Of a DNA stretch of 64,000 bases, positions 22,901-31,404 are shown piece after piece. This DNA comes from Tipula vernalis (lineage: Eukaryota; Arthropoda; Insecta; Diptera; Tipulidae). Location: the NCBI GenBank assembly GCA_958295665.1, contig OY282560.1, positions 21,411,653-21,475,652 on the forward strand, written 5' to 3'. Every line of letters begins with the position of its first letter. Positions within the stretch are counted from its first letter, which is position 1. A program made the position numbers and the translations under genes. Under the pieces are notes generated by a model. It made no database searches. It saw nothing but the letters and a program-made list of their open reading frames with translations, and was not told where the DNA came from.

Positions 22901-25900
22901 TACGGCTACATGTGAGGAAAATTCGCTCGACAAACCTCAAACAACTTTGACCAAATCGGCTAGTTTAGAAAACGTCAACGATACCACAACCACAGAGACT
23001 TATCACAACAATGTTAGCACCGAGGAGGAGATTAATTCTGCTGAGAATACTCCAGTTAAAAACAATCCACCTGATGAGATGAAAAAGGACGCAAGCTTCA
23101 ATTATAACGAACCACCACCTACAAATATATCAAACACCGGCACTAGTACACCTGATATAAACAGTTTACTCAACAAGACGATCATGTCGCATACAGAAAC
23201 CGGGCTCGAAGATGAAATTAGCGATTTAGAGAGCGAATGTACGATGGTCGAAGAGGACGAGGATACAAAAGTAACCGCCGAGGAAGTTCAAAAGAAATTG
23301 GAAAAGGTACTTAAGAGTAGCTATCAGACAAATCGTATGTTAGAGCAAAGTTCACAACAACTTCGAGGCACTTACTACGGCCAAGACCGATATTGGCGAC
23401 GATATTGGCACCTACCTCGAACTGGAGGAATTTATGTCGAGTCGATGGAATCTGCGCAACCAGAAATTTTCAAATATCATGCTATGCTGGAAGAGCAGGC
23501 CGAACAAGATAAAGATTTACAAACTATTAAGAATGAACTCAAGCTTAGTGATCATGCGCAAATTACAAAATATGAAGCAAACGACTCTGAAATGGAAAAA
23601 ATGGAGGAGAAATGTGTTCAATTGCATAAGGAGGATCAAGAAGACGAAATGATGATGGATATCGAGGATTCTATACCGACCGCAGTGCTTGTACAAAAAA
23701 CAAATCGATCGTTTAAATCCGAGGATGGATCGATTGGGCCAAATGACAGCACTGAGAATATTGTCGAAGTTAGCCAAATTAATAATAATGTGAGGCCACC
23801 ATCTACACCATCTCCCGTTAAAATTGAACCTATGAAATTGGAACCACCGATGATTGATACACCGAAAAATATTTTGGTTGAAGATGACGATGATGACGAC
23901 GTGGTTGAGATAAAACCTACGATTGAGAATGGTGAAATTTTAATAGCCGAAGACTCTAAAGATGATGTAATAATACAAGAACCAGATGAAGCGGTCGATA
24001 CGAAACCAGTTGTGGTCAAAACCGAAAAATCCGAAGAGGAACAAAAGCTGAAAATTAAATCTGAATACTCGCAGCAGTTCATAGAAAAATGGTTTTCACT
24101 AATTAATCGCGAAATTCAATTGACTTCGACTGAGTACACTCCATGTCACAATGCACAAATAGCATACGCCAATATTACGTGTGAGACAATTCTTCAGGTG
24201 CAGGGAAATCGCTGGGACATTGGAAATAATATTCAAAATTTTAATATTCCTCTCGAATATAATTCGTGCGATATTGTGTTCCCTAATGACTCACACTTAA
24301 CACTTTCCGGATTGGACGATAAATTAATGGATACAGTAATAAACGGTGGCGAGGGCATTCTCAATAACAATGCTATCGAGATGGAGGAGGATAATATCAA
24401 AGCGGAAGTGAAATCCGAAATTAATGATAGCGAAATAAATGACACAGATTCCATTACAAATGAGTTGAAATCGAACGATTTCAAAACGCAACCACGTGAT
24501 GATCTGTATGCGTTTCAACCATCACTCAATATGTCGCTCGTTAATTTGAGCACTTACATACAGTGTGACAGTCCCAGTCCGTTACAAATGACGGAGGATG
24601 AGTACAAATTATTAGAGCAAGTGAAAGCGAATGGGGCACCACAGCGTTTGGACAAAAATTATGTTCCCGCTGATTTGCGACACGGTTGGTGGAAGATTAA
24701 CGATATGGAGACATTGCATGAGCTAGTATCAGCTTTACATGTACGCGGGGTACGCGAAAAAGAGTTACGCATTAATTTACTTTCTGCCATGGCCGATTCC
24801 CTAGATTTAGCAATGCCGAGTAACGTTTTTAATGATGATTTGGGAATCCCGCCAAAAGGATACACTGAAATAGAGACGGTAGCCGCATGGAATCCTAAAA
24901 TTGCCCATCGCGTTGAACTGTCTCTTTTGGAGCAGGTCGAGAGCTTAGAAGATAAAGTGGCGAGTGCTTCAATGCAGATTAAAGGCTGGATAATTCCACA
25001 ACGCGAGGGTGATTACGATAATGCTGAAGGATATGTTGGTCTGATTACCGTGATAAAAGATCGCATACTTGGTTTAGAGTCGGCCATCGAGCGCCGCTAT
25101 TTGAAACCACCGCTAGGAATTAAGTAAGTATCAATTTGAAAAAGATTTAGACTCCATTATGATGAATAGTCGTTTCAGTACTGCCGAGGCGAAACTTGCG
25201 GCCATTGCACAAGGGCAGGACGCTCAAAAGAAATCGTCTATCAGTCAACGTAATGAAGATCTTGATAGTAATGTTGGTAGCCCCGGATCGGCTAGTCTAG
25301 ACGAATTTGATAATATAACAAAAGGTTTAGCATCTTGGCGTGAAGCAGTATCCCGATCTAATACAAGTTCACAGTTGGCCATGGCCTTATACGTATTGGA
25401 ATCGTGTGTGGCCTGGGACAAGAGTATTATGAAAGCAGTAAGTTTATAATGCATGAGCCCCGAATTTTGCCTTTAATATTAATGTTATGGGTATTTACAG
25501 AACTGTCAGTTTTGTCACTCCGGCGAATGTGAGGACAAATTACTGCTCTGCGATGGATGCGACAAAGGTTACCACACGTATTGTTTCAAGCCAAAAATGG
25601 AGAAAATTCCAGAAGGTGATTGGTATTGTTTTGAGTGTTTGAATAAAGCGACCAGTGAACGAAAATGTATAGTATGCGGAGGACATCGTCCTGCGCCTTT
25701 TGGTAAAATGATTTACTGTGATTTATGTCCGCGTGCCTATCATCATGACTGTTACATTCCTCCGTTGTTGAAAGTACCGCGGGGTAAATGGTATTGTCAT
25801 GATTGTGTATCACGTGCGCCTCCGCCGAAGAAAAGGCCACGCAAAGAGAAAACTGAAAAAATGAAGAGCCATAATTCATCGCAATCGTTGAATTCGTCCC

Positions 25901-26898
25901 ACGATGAAATGCCCCCAAGGTAAGTTGCAGCAAAAATAGGTGTTGAGACTTTAGAATATGACTTTTTGTATTTTTTTATTTACAGTCCTGCTCATTCCGT
26001 TGCATCTACTTCGTGCGACGATCACCATACAAATGAAGTTAAATTTGTATCAAATTTGACTCCAGCGCCACCATCGTCGGCGCCATCGCCGTCTCCGATC
26101 AATAATGAAATATCTGAATCCAGTTTGGATGGCTTGAACAATAGTAGTAGTACAATAGCTCCTCCAATACCTACATCAGTTGTGACATCTCCACCGCCAC
26201 CACCACCACCACCACAGTCAGTTATGAGTCAGTCTTCTCCAGCCCCTCCACCTTTACCAAACTCATCCAGCAACCCTAGTAACAGTGTTAATAATACAAC
26301 ACAATCAACACAAATAGACACCACTCTAGCAAAGATACTTAGCGAGAATAAAGAGAAATTAAAGCAGGAAAAGAAAGAGAAACATTCGGCTAAAAAGCTT
26401 ATGAAAGAATTAGCTGTTTGTAAGATTATCTTGGAGGAAATGGAGGTAAATTCTTTTGGCGCGGATGTTCATCATACATTCATTTAATTATATATATTTT
26501 TTCAGCTTCACGAAGATGCTTGGCCATTTCTACTACCAGTGAATACAAAACAATTTCCAACTTATAAGAAAATCATTAAGATTCCGATGGATCTATCAAC
26601 GATTAAGAAAAGGCTACAAGAAATTATGTAAGTGTTGACATCTATGTTAACTTTTAAACTACCTTAGAAGCTTTGTTTGTGTCTGAGATACATTTTTCTT
26701 AACTATCTAAATTACTATTTTTGTTATTGCTTTTTGGATAGCTACAAATCACGTGATGATTTTATCGTTGATGTTCGACAAATATTCGATAATTGTGAGG
26801 TGTTCAATGAAGATGATTCACCCGTTGGAAAAGCTGGACATGGTATGCGAAAATTTTTTGAAATGAGATGGAATGAATTGACCGACAAACAGTCATGA
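10590..26898 (+). CDS. tou: BAZ2/TIP5-type chromatin remodelling subunit (toutatis homologue), 15 coding exons
   Basis: Joining 10590-10913, 11225-11784, 11849-12657, 13380-13649, 13923-14626, 14693-14779, 18762-18827, 19044-19088, 19507-19560, 21783-25123, 25179-25437, 25501-25919, 25986-26445, 26506-26627 and 26742-26898 gives 7677 nt, 2558 aa. All introns are GT-AG and phases agree. Domains: Ser/Asn/Gly-rich N-terminus; MBD/TAM about 746-820; charged helical region about 860-1025; DDT about 1054-1119; WHIM-like segments about 1217-1278 and 1504-1530; conserved WWKIND block about 1941; two PHD fingers about 2175-2222 and 2230-2280; bromodomain 2467-2558. Proteins of this family are nuclear and pair with ISWI to slide nucleosomes; in Drosophila toutatis modulates Pannier-dependent proneural expression. 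The start ATG lies 11 nt into the first recognised exon; a further upstream coding exon cannot be excluded. The frame stays open past the stop (see 26899-27219). Confidence 0.92.
11225..11784 (+). CDS. tou: BAZ2 coding exon 2 (residues 109-295)
   Basis: The acceptor is TTTTAG at 11219-11224. The exon reads SLYNPVNFHKELLAMQ, an ordered-looking motif, followed by an alanine run and long Ser/Asn/His-rich low-complexity sequence. The donor GTAGTT at 11785 leaves two bases, which join exon 3 to make Asn (GILN-AALEG). Confidence 0.85.
11849..12657 (+). CDS. tou: BAZ2 coding exon 3 (residues 295-565), with PLNLS motif
   Basis: The acceptor is TTTATAG. The exon encodes LGVRLPPDTEIIKYT, a basic NRGRKKT stretch, a Gly-rich patch and a likely nuclear-localisation-like KRARLD. 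Two short motifs resemble CtBP-binding sites: GLNLSKS (12351) and APLNLSLKS (PLNLS at 12426-12440, residues 488-492). Asn/Ser microsatellite-like codons follow (about 12490-12560). The donor is GTAAGT at 12658, phase 1. Confidence 0.85.
13380..13649 (+). CDS. tou: BAZ2 coding exon 4 (residues 565-655)
   Basis: The acceptor is AATTGTAG. The exon starts with a strongly basic SRRKPTNKPRRLDQ stretch, reminiscent of AT-hook-like DNA-binding sequence, and then is Ser/Thr/Asn-rich low complexity. The donor is GTTAGT at 13650, phase 1; the leftover A joins TG of exon 5 to make Met. Confidence 0.8.
13923..14626 (+). CDS. tou: BAZ2 coding exon 5 (residues 655-889): MBD/TAM domain
   Basis: It opens with HYKEGRPRNLGRGVSKPKK, basic and AT-hook-like, then a helical segment, an acidic patch (SESEGEEQF) and the MBD/TAM domain (about 14195-14420) with LRLPIDKGWKRETVIRG, GDVHYIAPG and DNFSFSPRP. 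BAZ2-type MBDs are generally thought to bind nucleic acid without strict methyl-CpG preference; that is family knowledge. The donor is GTATAT at 14627, phase 0. Confidence 0.9.
14693..14779 (+). CDS. tou: BAZ2 coding exon 6 (87 bp, charged helix)
   Basis: It encodes 29 residues beginning ARQAKELERTERLEQ, rich in Glu, Arg, Lys and Gln, consistent with a long helix or coiled coil. The flanks are TATAAG and GTAAGT. It is phase 0 at both ends, and a 66-bp intron precedes it. Confidence 0.85.
15492..15864 (+). mobile_element. tRNA-derived SINE with intact 14-bp target-site duplication
   Basis: The body (15506-15850, about 345 bp) starts with a tRNA-like head. An A-box-like GGCGCAGTGGTT is at 15519-15530 and a B-box-like GGTTTCAAATCCC at 15561-15573, the arrangement of an internal RNA polymerase III promoter. 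A tRNA-unrelated body and an A-rich tail (AAAACCAAAAA, ending 15850) follow. The element is flanked by AAGTAACATTGTCA at 15492-15505 and again at 15851-15864, identical over 14 bases. This is the mark of LINE-mediated retroposition, and the identity suggests a fairly young insertion. It is a SINE rather than a working tRNA gene because the downstream arms of a cloverleaf are not formed. Confidence 0.9.
15996..16153. mobile_element. Short inverted-repeat (MITE-like) element
   Basis: GCCTGTTCACA at 15996-16006 is answered by TGTGAACAGGC at 16143-16153, a perfect 11-bp inverted pair enclosing about 136 bp. A weaker match (TTTATACAG against CTGTATAC) extends it inward. The same TGTGAACAGGC word appears once more at 6315-6325 without a partner. 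No target duplication was found. Confidence 0.4.
16950..17345 (+). pseudogene. Second mariner-like transposase remnant, internally deleted
   Basis: Short readable pieces appear in the right order on the plus strand: IRPFRQFYDRNNRPSGE (helix-turn-helix region, about 16969-17019), ILNENPND (about 17139), GLHPYKI (about 17172-17200) and PPDYFLWGKLNG (about 17283-17320). In the insect Tc1/mariner group with the HPYKIQ motif, the HTH is followed by HPYKI and then, much later, by SPD-FLWG at the third catalytic residue. The space between is far too short here, so most of the catalytic core is deleted. This family differs from the mariner at 7606-8335. Confidence 0.5.
17439..18267. mobile_element. 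829-bp terminal-inverted-repeat element ending CAGGGTG...CACCCTG
   Basis: The left end (17439-17478) and the reverse complement of the right end (18231-18267) align over almost 40 bases with about 80% identity, sharing CAGGGTG, TTTAA, TGAC and CTCGA blocks. This is typical of non-autonomous mariner-type elements in insects. The right end is followed by TATATA, compatible with TA insertion. No transposase motif is readable inside, so the element is non-autonomous or heavily decayed. Confidence 0.6.
18762..18827 (+). CDS. tou: BAZ2 coding exon 7 (66 bp, charged helix)
   Basis: It encodes 22 residues beginning ARRKRQEEIEKQKLEE, continuing the Glu/Lys/Arg/Gln-rich helix. The acceptor is GTTATAG and the donor GTAATT. 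It is phase 0 at both ends. Confidence 0.85.
19044..19088 (+). CDS. tou: BAZ2 coding exon 8 (45 bp microexon)
   Basis: It encodes EKELKRQQAILAKEQ. The acceptor is TTTTACAG and the donor GTACTG. It is phase 0 at both ends and was found by splice sites and continuity of the helical region. Confidence 0.8.
19507..19560 (+). CDS. tou: BAZ2 coding exon 9 (54 bp)
   Basis: It encodes LYLQDLNKQKELLYTVEL, which joins directly to ERERRRQHMNLIKQL of exon 10, matching the conserved ERERRRQHM block of BAZ2 proteins. The acceptor is ACGCGCAG and the donor GTATGC, phase 0 at both ends. Confidence 0.85.
19561..21782 (+). other. Intron 9 (2222 bp) with a reversed retrotransposon remnant
   Basis: AT-rich intron. 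A jockey-like fragment lies on the minus strand at about 20640-21050. The remainder shows no recognisable feature; short frames such as 20217-20414 have no motif. Confidence 0.75.
20640..21050 (-). pseudogene. Jockey-like retrotransposon fragment (end of endonuclease and start of RT)
   Basis: On the minus strand, 20815 down to 20742 reads ILLIPKPGKDETKVTSFQP followed by MSLLPAS. This is close to the IPKPGKD-YRPISLL signature at the start of reverse transcriptase in jockey-like elements. Further upstream on that strand (about 21045-20950) SPTYPTEKLNHL and GHPTLTDPIDLIGVF look like the PTH-P-PD-LD segment of the endonuclease. The order is right, and frames are broken between them. It is inserted antisense within intron 9. 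Confidence 0.6.
21783..25123 (+). CDS. tou: BAZ2 coding exon 10 (3341 bp): DDT and WHIM region
   Basis: It starts after CCATAAG with ERERRRQHM. It contains the basic helix (residues 974-1025), the DDT domain (22023-22220; RLTGQALSDLLMAFEFL, FGETLGF) and the WHIM1-like helix pair (22512-22698; FVALNPAIKAQILALL, ending LLENKVRKYK). A long acidic and low-complexity linker has an Asp run at about 23882-23900. The GQDRYWRRYWHLP block (about 23380) matches WHIM2/3, and the HGWWKINDMETLHELVSALH block begins near 24681. DDT and WHIM modules in this family contact ISWI and linker DNA. The donor GTAAGT at 25124 is phase 2. Confidence 0.92.
25179..25437 (+). CDS. tou: BAZ2 coding exon 11
   Basis: A 55-bp intron (25124-25178) precedes it, near the minimum for an insect intron. 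The two leftover bases plus T make Asn, then TAEAKLAAIAQGQD. The exon ends with ALYVLESCVAWDKSIMKA, equivalent to the QLE-SIAWEKS segment that leads into the PHD finger in vertebrate BAZ2. The donor GTAAGT is phase 0. Confidence 0.88.
25501..25919 (+). CDS. tou: BAZ2 coding exon 12: two PHD fingers
   Basis: PHD1 (about 25504-25650) has CQFC, CEDKLLLCDGC, HTYC and WYCFEC. PHD2 (about 25669-25815) has CIVC, MIYCDLCPRAYHHDC and WYCHDC. Both show a full Cys4-His-Cys3 set. A basic PPKKRPRKEK stretch follows, a likely nuclear localisation signal. Vertebrate BAZ2A/B have one PHD finger, whereas insect toutatis proteins have two, by family knowledge. The donor is GTAAGT at 25920, phase 2. Confidence 0.92.
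25986..26445 (+). CDS. tou: BAZ2 coding exon 13: Pro/Ser-rich linker and pre-bromodomain helix
   Basis: The acceptor is ATTTACAG. Pro/Ser-rich low-complexity sequence includes an uninterrupted proline run near 26192-26214. The end reads LMKELAVCKIILEEME, matching the helix before the bromodomain in BAZ2 (LALCSMILTEME in vertebrates). The donor is GTAAAT at 26446, phase 0. Confidence 0.88.
26506..26627 (+). CDS. tou: BAZ2 coding exon 14: bromodomain, first half
   Basis: It encodes HEDAWPFLLPVNTKQFPTY and KIPMDLSTIKKRLQE. The WPF shelf and the PMDLSTI block are canonical bromodomain features. The donor is GTAAGT at 26628, phase 2. Confidence 0.92.
26742..26898 (+). CDS. tou: BAZ2 coding exon 15: bromodomain end and TGA stop
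   Basis: The acceptor is TTGGATAG. It encodes DVRQIFDNCEVFNEDDS, including the conserved acetyl-lysine-binding Asn in FNEDD, then GHGMRKFFEMRWNEL and a short tail ending in Ser. The stop is TGA at 26896-26898. Vertebrate BAZ2B also ends within a few residues of this point, so the stop is probably genuine. Confidence 0.92.
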
Positions 26899-27219
26899 CA
26901 TCAACACTCACATGCATCTTCCACATCATCAGCATCATCATTCTACCAACAAAATGCCACTGTCGCCTCTTCCATTACCACCACCTCAACAAATGTCACC
27001 TCCAGTAGTGTATCCGCAATTCAACCGATCGTTGCCCAAACAGCTAAAGTTGCTGAAACTATTCCGGTTGAGTGCGTCACAAATACTCAACAAGCACAAC
27101 CACCACCGGTTCAATCCATATTACAACAACAGTATAATATACAATCGCCAGGGTCGTTAATTGGCGGGGTAGGCCCATTCGATGAATGTGTAAATTTTAA
27201 TGAAACCGTTAACGAATAG
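26899..27219 (+). CDS. tou: In-frame 106-codon extension after the TGA stop (readthrough candidate)
   Basis: In the same frame as the bromodomain, 106 sense codons (26899-27216) follow the TGA and end at TAG 27217-27219. The translation is Ser/Thr/Gln/Val/Pro-rich (for example QHSHASSTSSASSFYQQNAT and PPPVQSILQQQYNIQSP, ending FDECVNFNETVNE), like the other disordered parts of the protein. GC is about 47% in 26941-27000 and about 23% in 27241-27300, just past the second stop. The stop context is TGA-C, the leakiest class in insects. If read through, the protein would have 2665 residues. Alternatives are a TGA sequencing error or allele (CGA), or an ancestral coding tail now lost. A second frame (26912-27160) is also open, so openness alone is not decisive. 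Confidence 0.55.
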   Translation, partial: HQHSHASSTSSASSFYQQNATVASSITTTSTNVTSSSVSAIQPIVAQTAKVAETIPVECVTNTQQAQPPPVQSILQQQYNIQSPGSLIGGVGPFDECVNFNETVNE

Positions 27220-28700
27220 ATTTTGTGTGCCATTTATACAAATCTCCCTCGCATATATATATAAAAAGTATTTGCAAATTTTAATCTGATCAGTATTTTA
27301 CAACGAAGAGTATAGTACTTAAATAGTATTTTTTTTTTTTTAATTTAATTAATATCGTAATTTATATATGAGTGTTTATTACACATACAGGGTGACACAA
27401 TGCATACATAATAAAAAAAATCAAAAAAAAAATCACAAAAATGGAGAGCCAAAACTAATTTTTGTGTGCGTGTGTGTGTGTGTGTTTGTTTGTTTGATGA
27501 ACAAAAGATAGAATTTAATCAAATATTTAATAAATAATAATTAATTTAAATTAATTAATTAATAATTTAATTCATTGAAACATAAATAATATTTAAAAAT
27601 AATAAATTGCACAAGAAATTCTTTTTTTTTTTTTTTGTTAATTTAAATTTTTTTGATTTAAAAAACCAAAATTCATGTTTTTATAAGAAGTAATAAAACA
27701 AAAATTAAAAATTAAATGTGTTTAGAGAAATAAAATACAATTTATATAAAAATGAAAAAAATTAAAATACTTTAAAAAAATACTCATTTTAGGTAATATG
27801 TTTAGAGATAAAATTTAACAAAAAAAAAAAAAAACATTAAACTTATATACAGAATTAAATTATTATTTTTTTTTTTCGTATACATTTAACGTGACATTTT
27901 TGATACATTTTTGTACTATATGGCATTCAATCGAACAGAGCTCTGTTAGTTAATTAGCTTCACATCTAGTTCTAAAAATTGTTTTTGTAAACTTCTGAAT
28001 TTCCAGCTTTATAAAAGTCTAATTTTTTGTTTTTTTGAACGATTGCGTTTATTGTGACTACCGGTTTGTTCTAAAACATAAGCGAAGAAGTCATCTTCCG
28101 TTAAATTCTTCATCTTTCGTTAAATCAACTGGAGGTTCTTACAAATAAAAGTTGCATTTAATTTCTCATTTTTCAACACGACGATGTCCACATTTAGGTG
28201 AATTACTATTAGTTTTTTTACATGGTAGAAATTATTTTGTTAGTGGTTTTTAAGGTTTTTTTTTGTTCTTATAGAGTAAAAATATATTCAAGTTGATGGA
28301 CAATTGGTTTTGACCTTTTAAAACTAACCTTGAAACTAACAAAATTGTAAAGGCAATATAAGTGCAAGATATCAATAATCGTGTAACAAACACGCAATCT
28401 GACAAAGAATGTAGCGTTGGGTGCCATGTATGCTTTAAAGTTTTGTTCGCCATATAATACAATTTGTCATCATGATTGCGCGATTACATTTTATTATTTT
28501 ATTGTAATAAAAATAATACTTATCTGCTATTATAAAAGTTAGTGGAAAAATAAAAAAACTAAATCGGTAGATTTTCAATCAAACTGATTTTCTTAATATT
28601 TATTTATTATTTTTTTTTTGTTCAATTTTCACGATATTTTGTAATTAAGTGAGAATAAAGTTGGCCAAGGTCTCTCCTTTCCCGCCGAGCCGATCGGTAT
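27220..28700 (+). other. Probable 3' UTR and downstream AT-rich DNA
   Basis: Very AT-rich sequence follows the second stop. Canonical AATAAA signals occur at 27529-27534 and 27601-27606 among others; in such AT-rich sequence the true site cannot be chosen. A GT microsatellite lies around 27466-27484. No other gene is supportable. Confidence 0.5.
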
Positions 28701-29780
28701 TTGGCCATGTAGAAAATATAAAACAAGTACATAATATAATAATTGTATAAAATAATTAATTAAATAAATTAATAGACTGTATTTTTGAGTTTTTACCTTT
28801 CTTTATTATTAAGTGTGTAAATATTTAAATTAAAAAAAATTAAAATCTTTATTAGACTCAAAATAGGTATATTATAATAAAATTAAAACAAATTTCCGTT
28901 CCATTTTTTTTTTTAGTTATTTATTTTACTTTATAAAAATCAACACATTTAGTATTTCTTAAAATAACAAAAAAAAAAATAAAAATATAAAAAATAAAAA
29001 AAATTGTAGTAAAATTAATAACTATAAATAAAGTAGTTTATTTTTTATTAAATATTAATTATAAATGGAAATATAAATATACATTTTAAGAGACTTAACA
29101 TAAACAATTTTTATTTAATTAAATAAATAAATTATATTTAATTTCATAATATATTCAAAATTTTATGTATGAGTGAACCCCACACGCTTAATAAATCTAA
29201 AAAAATAAAAAAAATTGCTGCAAAATTTGTTAATTTTAATATAAAATAAAATAAAACTATTACACAATAAAAATATAATCATAAAATATATAAAATTACA
29301 AAACATCTCTTATAAATATTAAAATATAATATATTTCATTTATTTTTAAGATTAATAAAATAAATAAATAAAATATAAATATATTAATTAATTAAATATA
29401 ACAAATAAAATACTTTTTCAAATTTTAATTTTAATTTTTTTTAGTTTTGGGACTTTTTTAGTTTTTCTGGTCTGAAGGCGAAAAAATTCTTATGTTTAAA
29501 TGTAAAAAAGAATTAAATTATAATTAATAATTAAATAAAATTAAAATGAAAAACAGTAATTATTATTATTATTATTACTATTTACATTATTATAATATAA
29601 TTATTAAATGCATAAATAAATATGATAAATAAAAAAAATAAAAATATATTGAAATTAAATTAATAAAAATGAAAAAAAAATTTAATTGCAATGTCTTTAA
29701 TATTTTTCTGTTTCTAAGGGTAGGTAAAGGAATCGTGACAAAATAAAGCAAAGCACTGTAATGTTCAACAAAATGATATT
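28701..29780. other. Extremely AT-rich spacer between gene and satellite
   Basis: The stretch is nearly all A and T, with an ATT microsatellite around 29560-29580. No reading frame, RNA or element was recognised. The satellite begins abruptly at about 29781. Confidence 0.7.
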
Positions 29781-30140
29781 AAATTAACTGTGCTATAGCC
29801 CACAAGTTTTTGGGAGGCAAAAATCTAAAATGCTCCGATTACGATGGTTGATACCTCTATCAATAGGTTTCGAGACCTGTAATTGCTATGACAATTTTCA
29901 TTTTGATTACTCGATTATTTCTAAACATTTTTTAGAAAATTCAATTTTATTGAAAATTAACTGTGCTATAGCCCACAAGTTTTTGGGCGGCAAAAATCTA
30001 AAATGGTCCGATTACGATGGTTGCTACCTCTATCAATAGGTTTCGGGACCTGTAATTGCTGTGACAATTTTCATTTTGATTGCTCGATTATTTCTAAACA
30101 TTTCTTAGAAAATTCAATTTTATTGAAAATTAACTGTGCT
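29781..30140 (+). repeat. Left-edge satellite block, plus orientation
   Basis: About two monomers, the first partial. The first contains GGGAGGC instead of GGGCGGC and a GATTAC variant, the sort of divergence expected at an array edge. It ends at ...TAACTGTGCT at 30140, where orientation switches. Confidence 0.9.
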
Positions 30141-31404
30141 CATAGCAATTACAGGTCTCGAAACCTATTGATAGAGGTATCAACCATCGTAATCGGACCA
30201 TTTTAGATTTTTGCCGCCCAAAAACTTGTGGGCTATAGCACAGTTAATTTTCAATAAAATTGAATTTTCGAAGAAATGTTTAGAAATAATCGAGCAATCA
30301 AAATGAAAATTGTCACAGCAATTACAGGTCCCGAAACCTATTGATAGAGGTATCAACCATCGTAATCGGACCATTTTAGATTTTTGCCGCCCAATATAGC
30401 ACAGTTAATTTTCAATAAAATTGAATTTTCTAAGAAATGTTTAGAAATAATCGAGCAATTAAAATGAAAATTGTCACATCAATTACAGGTCCCGAAACCT
30501 ATTGATAGAGGTATCAACCATCGTAATCGGACCATTTTAGATTTTTGCCGCCCAAAAACTTGTGGGCTATAGCACAGTTAATTTTCAATAAAATTGAATT
30601 TTCTAAGAAATGTTTAGAAATAATCGAGCAATCAAAATGAAAATTGTCACAGCAATTACAGGTCCCGAAACCTATTGATAGAGGTATCAACCATCGTAAT
30701 CGGATCATTTTAGATTTTTGCCGCCCAAAAACTTGTGGGCTATAGCACAGTTAATTTTCAATAAAATTGAATTTTCTAAGAAATGTTTAGAAATAATCGA
30801 GCAATCAAAATGAAAATTGTCACAGCAATTACAGGTCCCGAAACCTATTGATAGAGGTATCAACCATCGTAATCGGAGCATTTTAGATTTTTGCCGCCCA
30901 AAAACTTGTGGGCTATAGCACAGTTAATTTTCAATAAAATTGAATTTTCTAAGAAATGTTTAGAAATAATCGAGCAATCAAAATGAAAATTGTCACAGCA
31001 ATTACTGGTCCCGAAACCTATTGATAGAGGTATCAACCATCGTAATCGGAGCATTTTAGATTTTTGCCGCCCAAAAACTTGTGGGCTATAGTACAGTTAA
31101 TTTTCAATAAAATTGAATTTTCTAAGAAATGTTTAGAAATAATCAAGCAATCAAAATGAAAATTGTCACAGCAATTACAGGTCCCGAAACCTATTGATAG
31201 AGGTATCAACCATCGTAATCGGACCATTTTAGATTTTTGCCGCCCAAAAACTTGTGGGCTATAGCACAGTTAATTTTCAATAAAATTGAATTTTCTAAGA
31301 AATGTTTAGAAATAATTGAGCAATCAAAATGAAAATTGTCACAGCAATTACAGGTCCCGAAACCTATTGATAGAGGTATCAACCATCGTAATCGGAGCAT
31401 TTTA
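30141..31404 (-). repeat. Inverted satellite block
   Basis: Seven to eight monomers in minus orientation between the junctions at 30140/30141 and about 31404/31405. One monomer (around 30353) lacks 12 bases covering the GCCCA/TGGGC hairpin and is 161 bp long. The block makes large inverted repeats with the plus-oriented DNA on both sides. Confidence 0.93.

Noticed and set aside
23517..24082. Minus-strand frames opposite BAZ2 exon 10
   Set aside because: They are shadows of the large coding exon, and their Ser/Ile-rich composition mirrors the acidic codons of the plus strand.
26912..27160. Alternative His/Pro-rich frame overlapping the readthrough extension
   Set aside because: It is not in frame with the bromodomain exon and has no homology signal; it is probably a shadow of the 106-codon extension.
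27388..27394. CAGGGTG as another terminal-inverted-repeat element end
   Set aside because: No partner CACCCTG end or extended match was found nearby.
28250..28462. Short minus-strand frame between the gene and the satellite
   Set aside because: It has no motif, no splice context and AT-driven composition.
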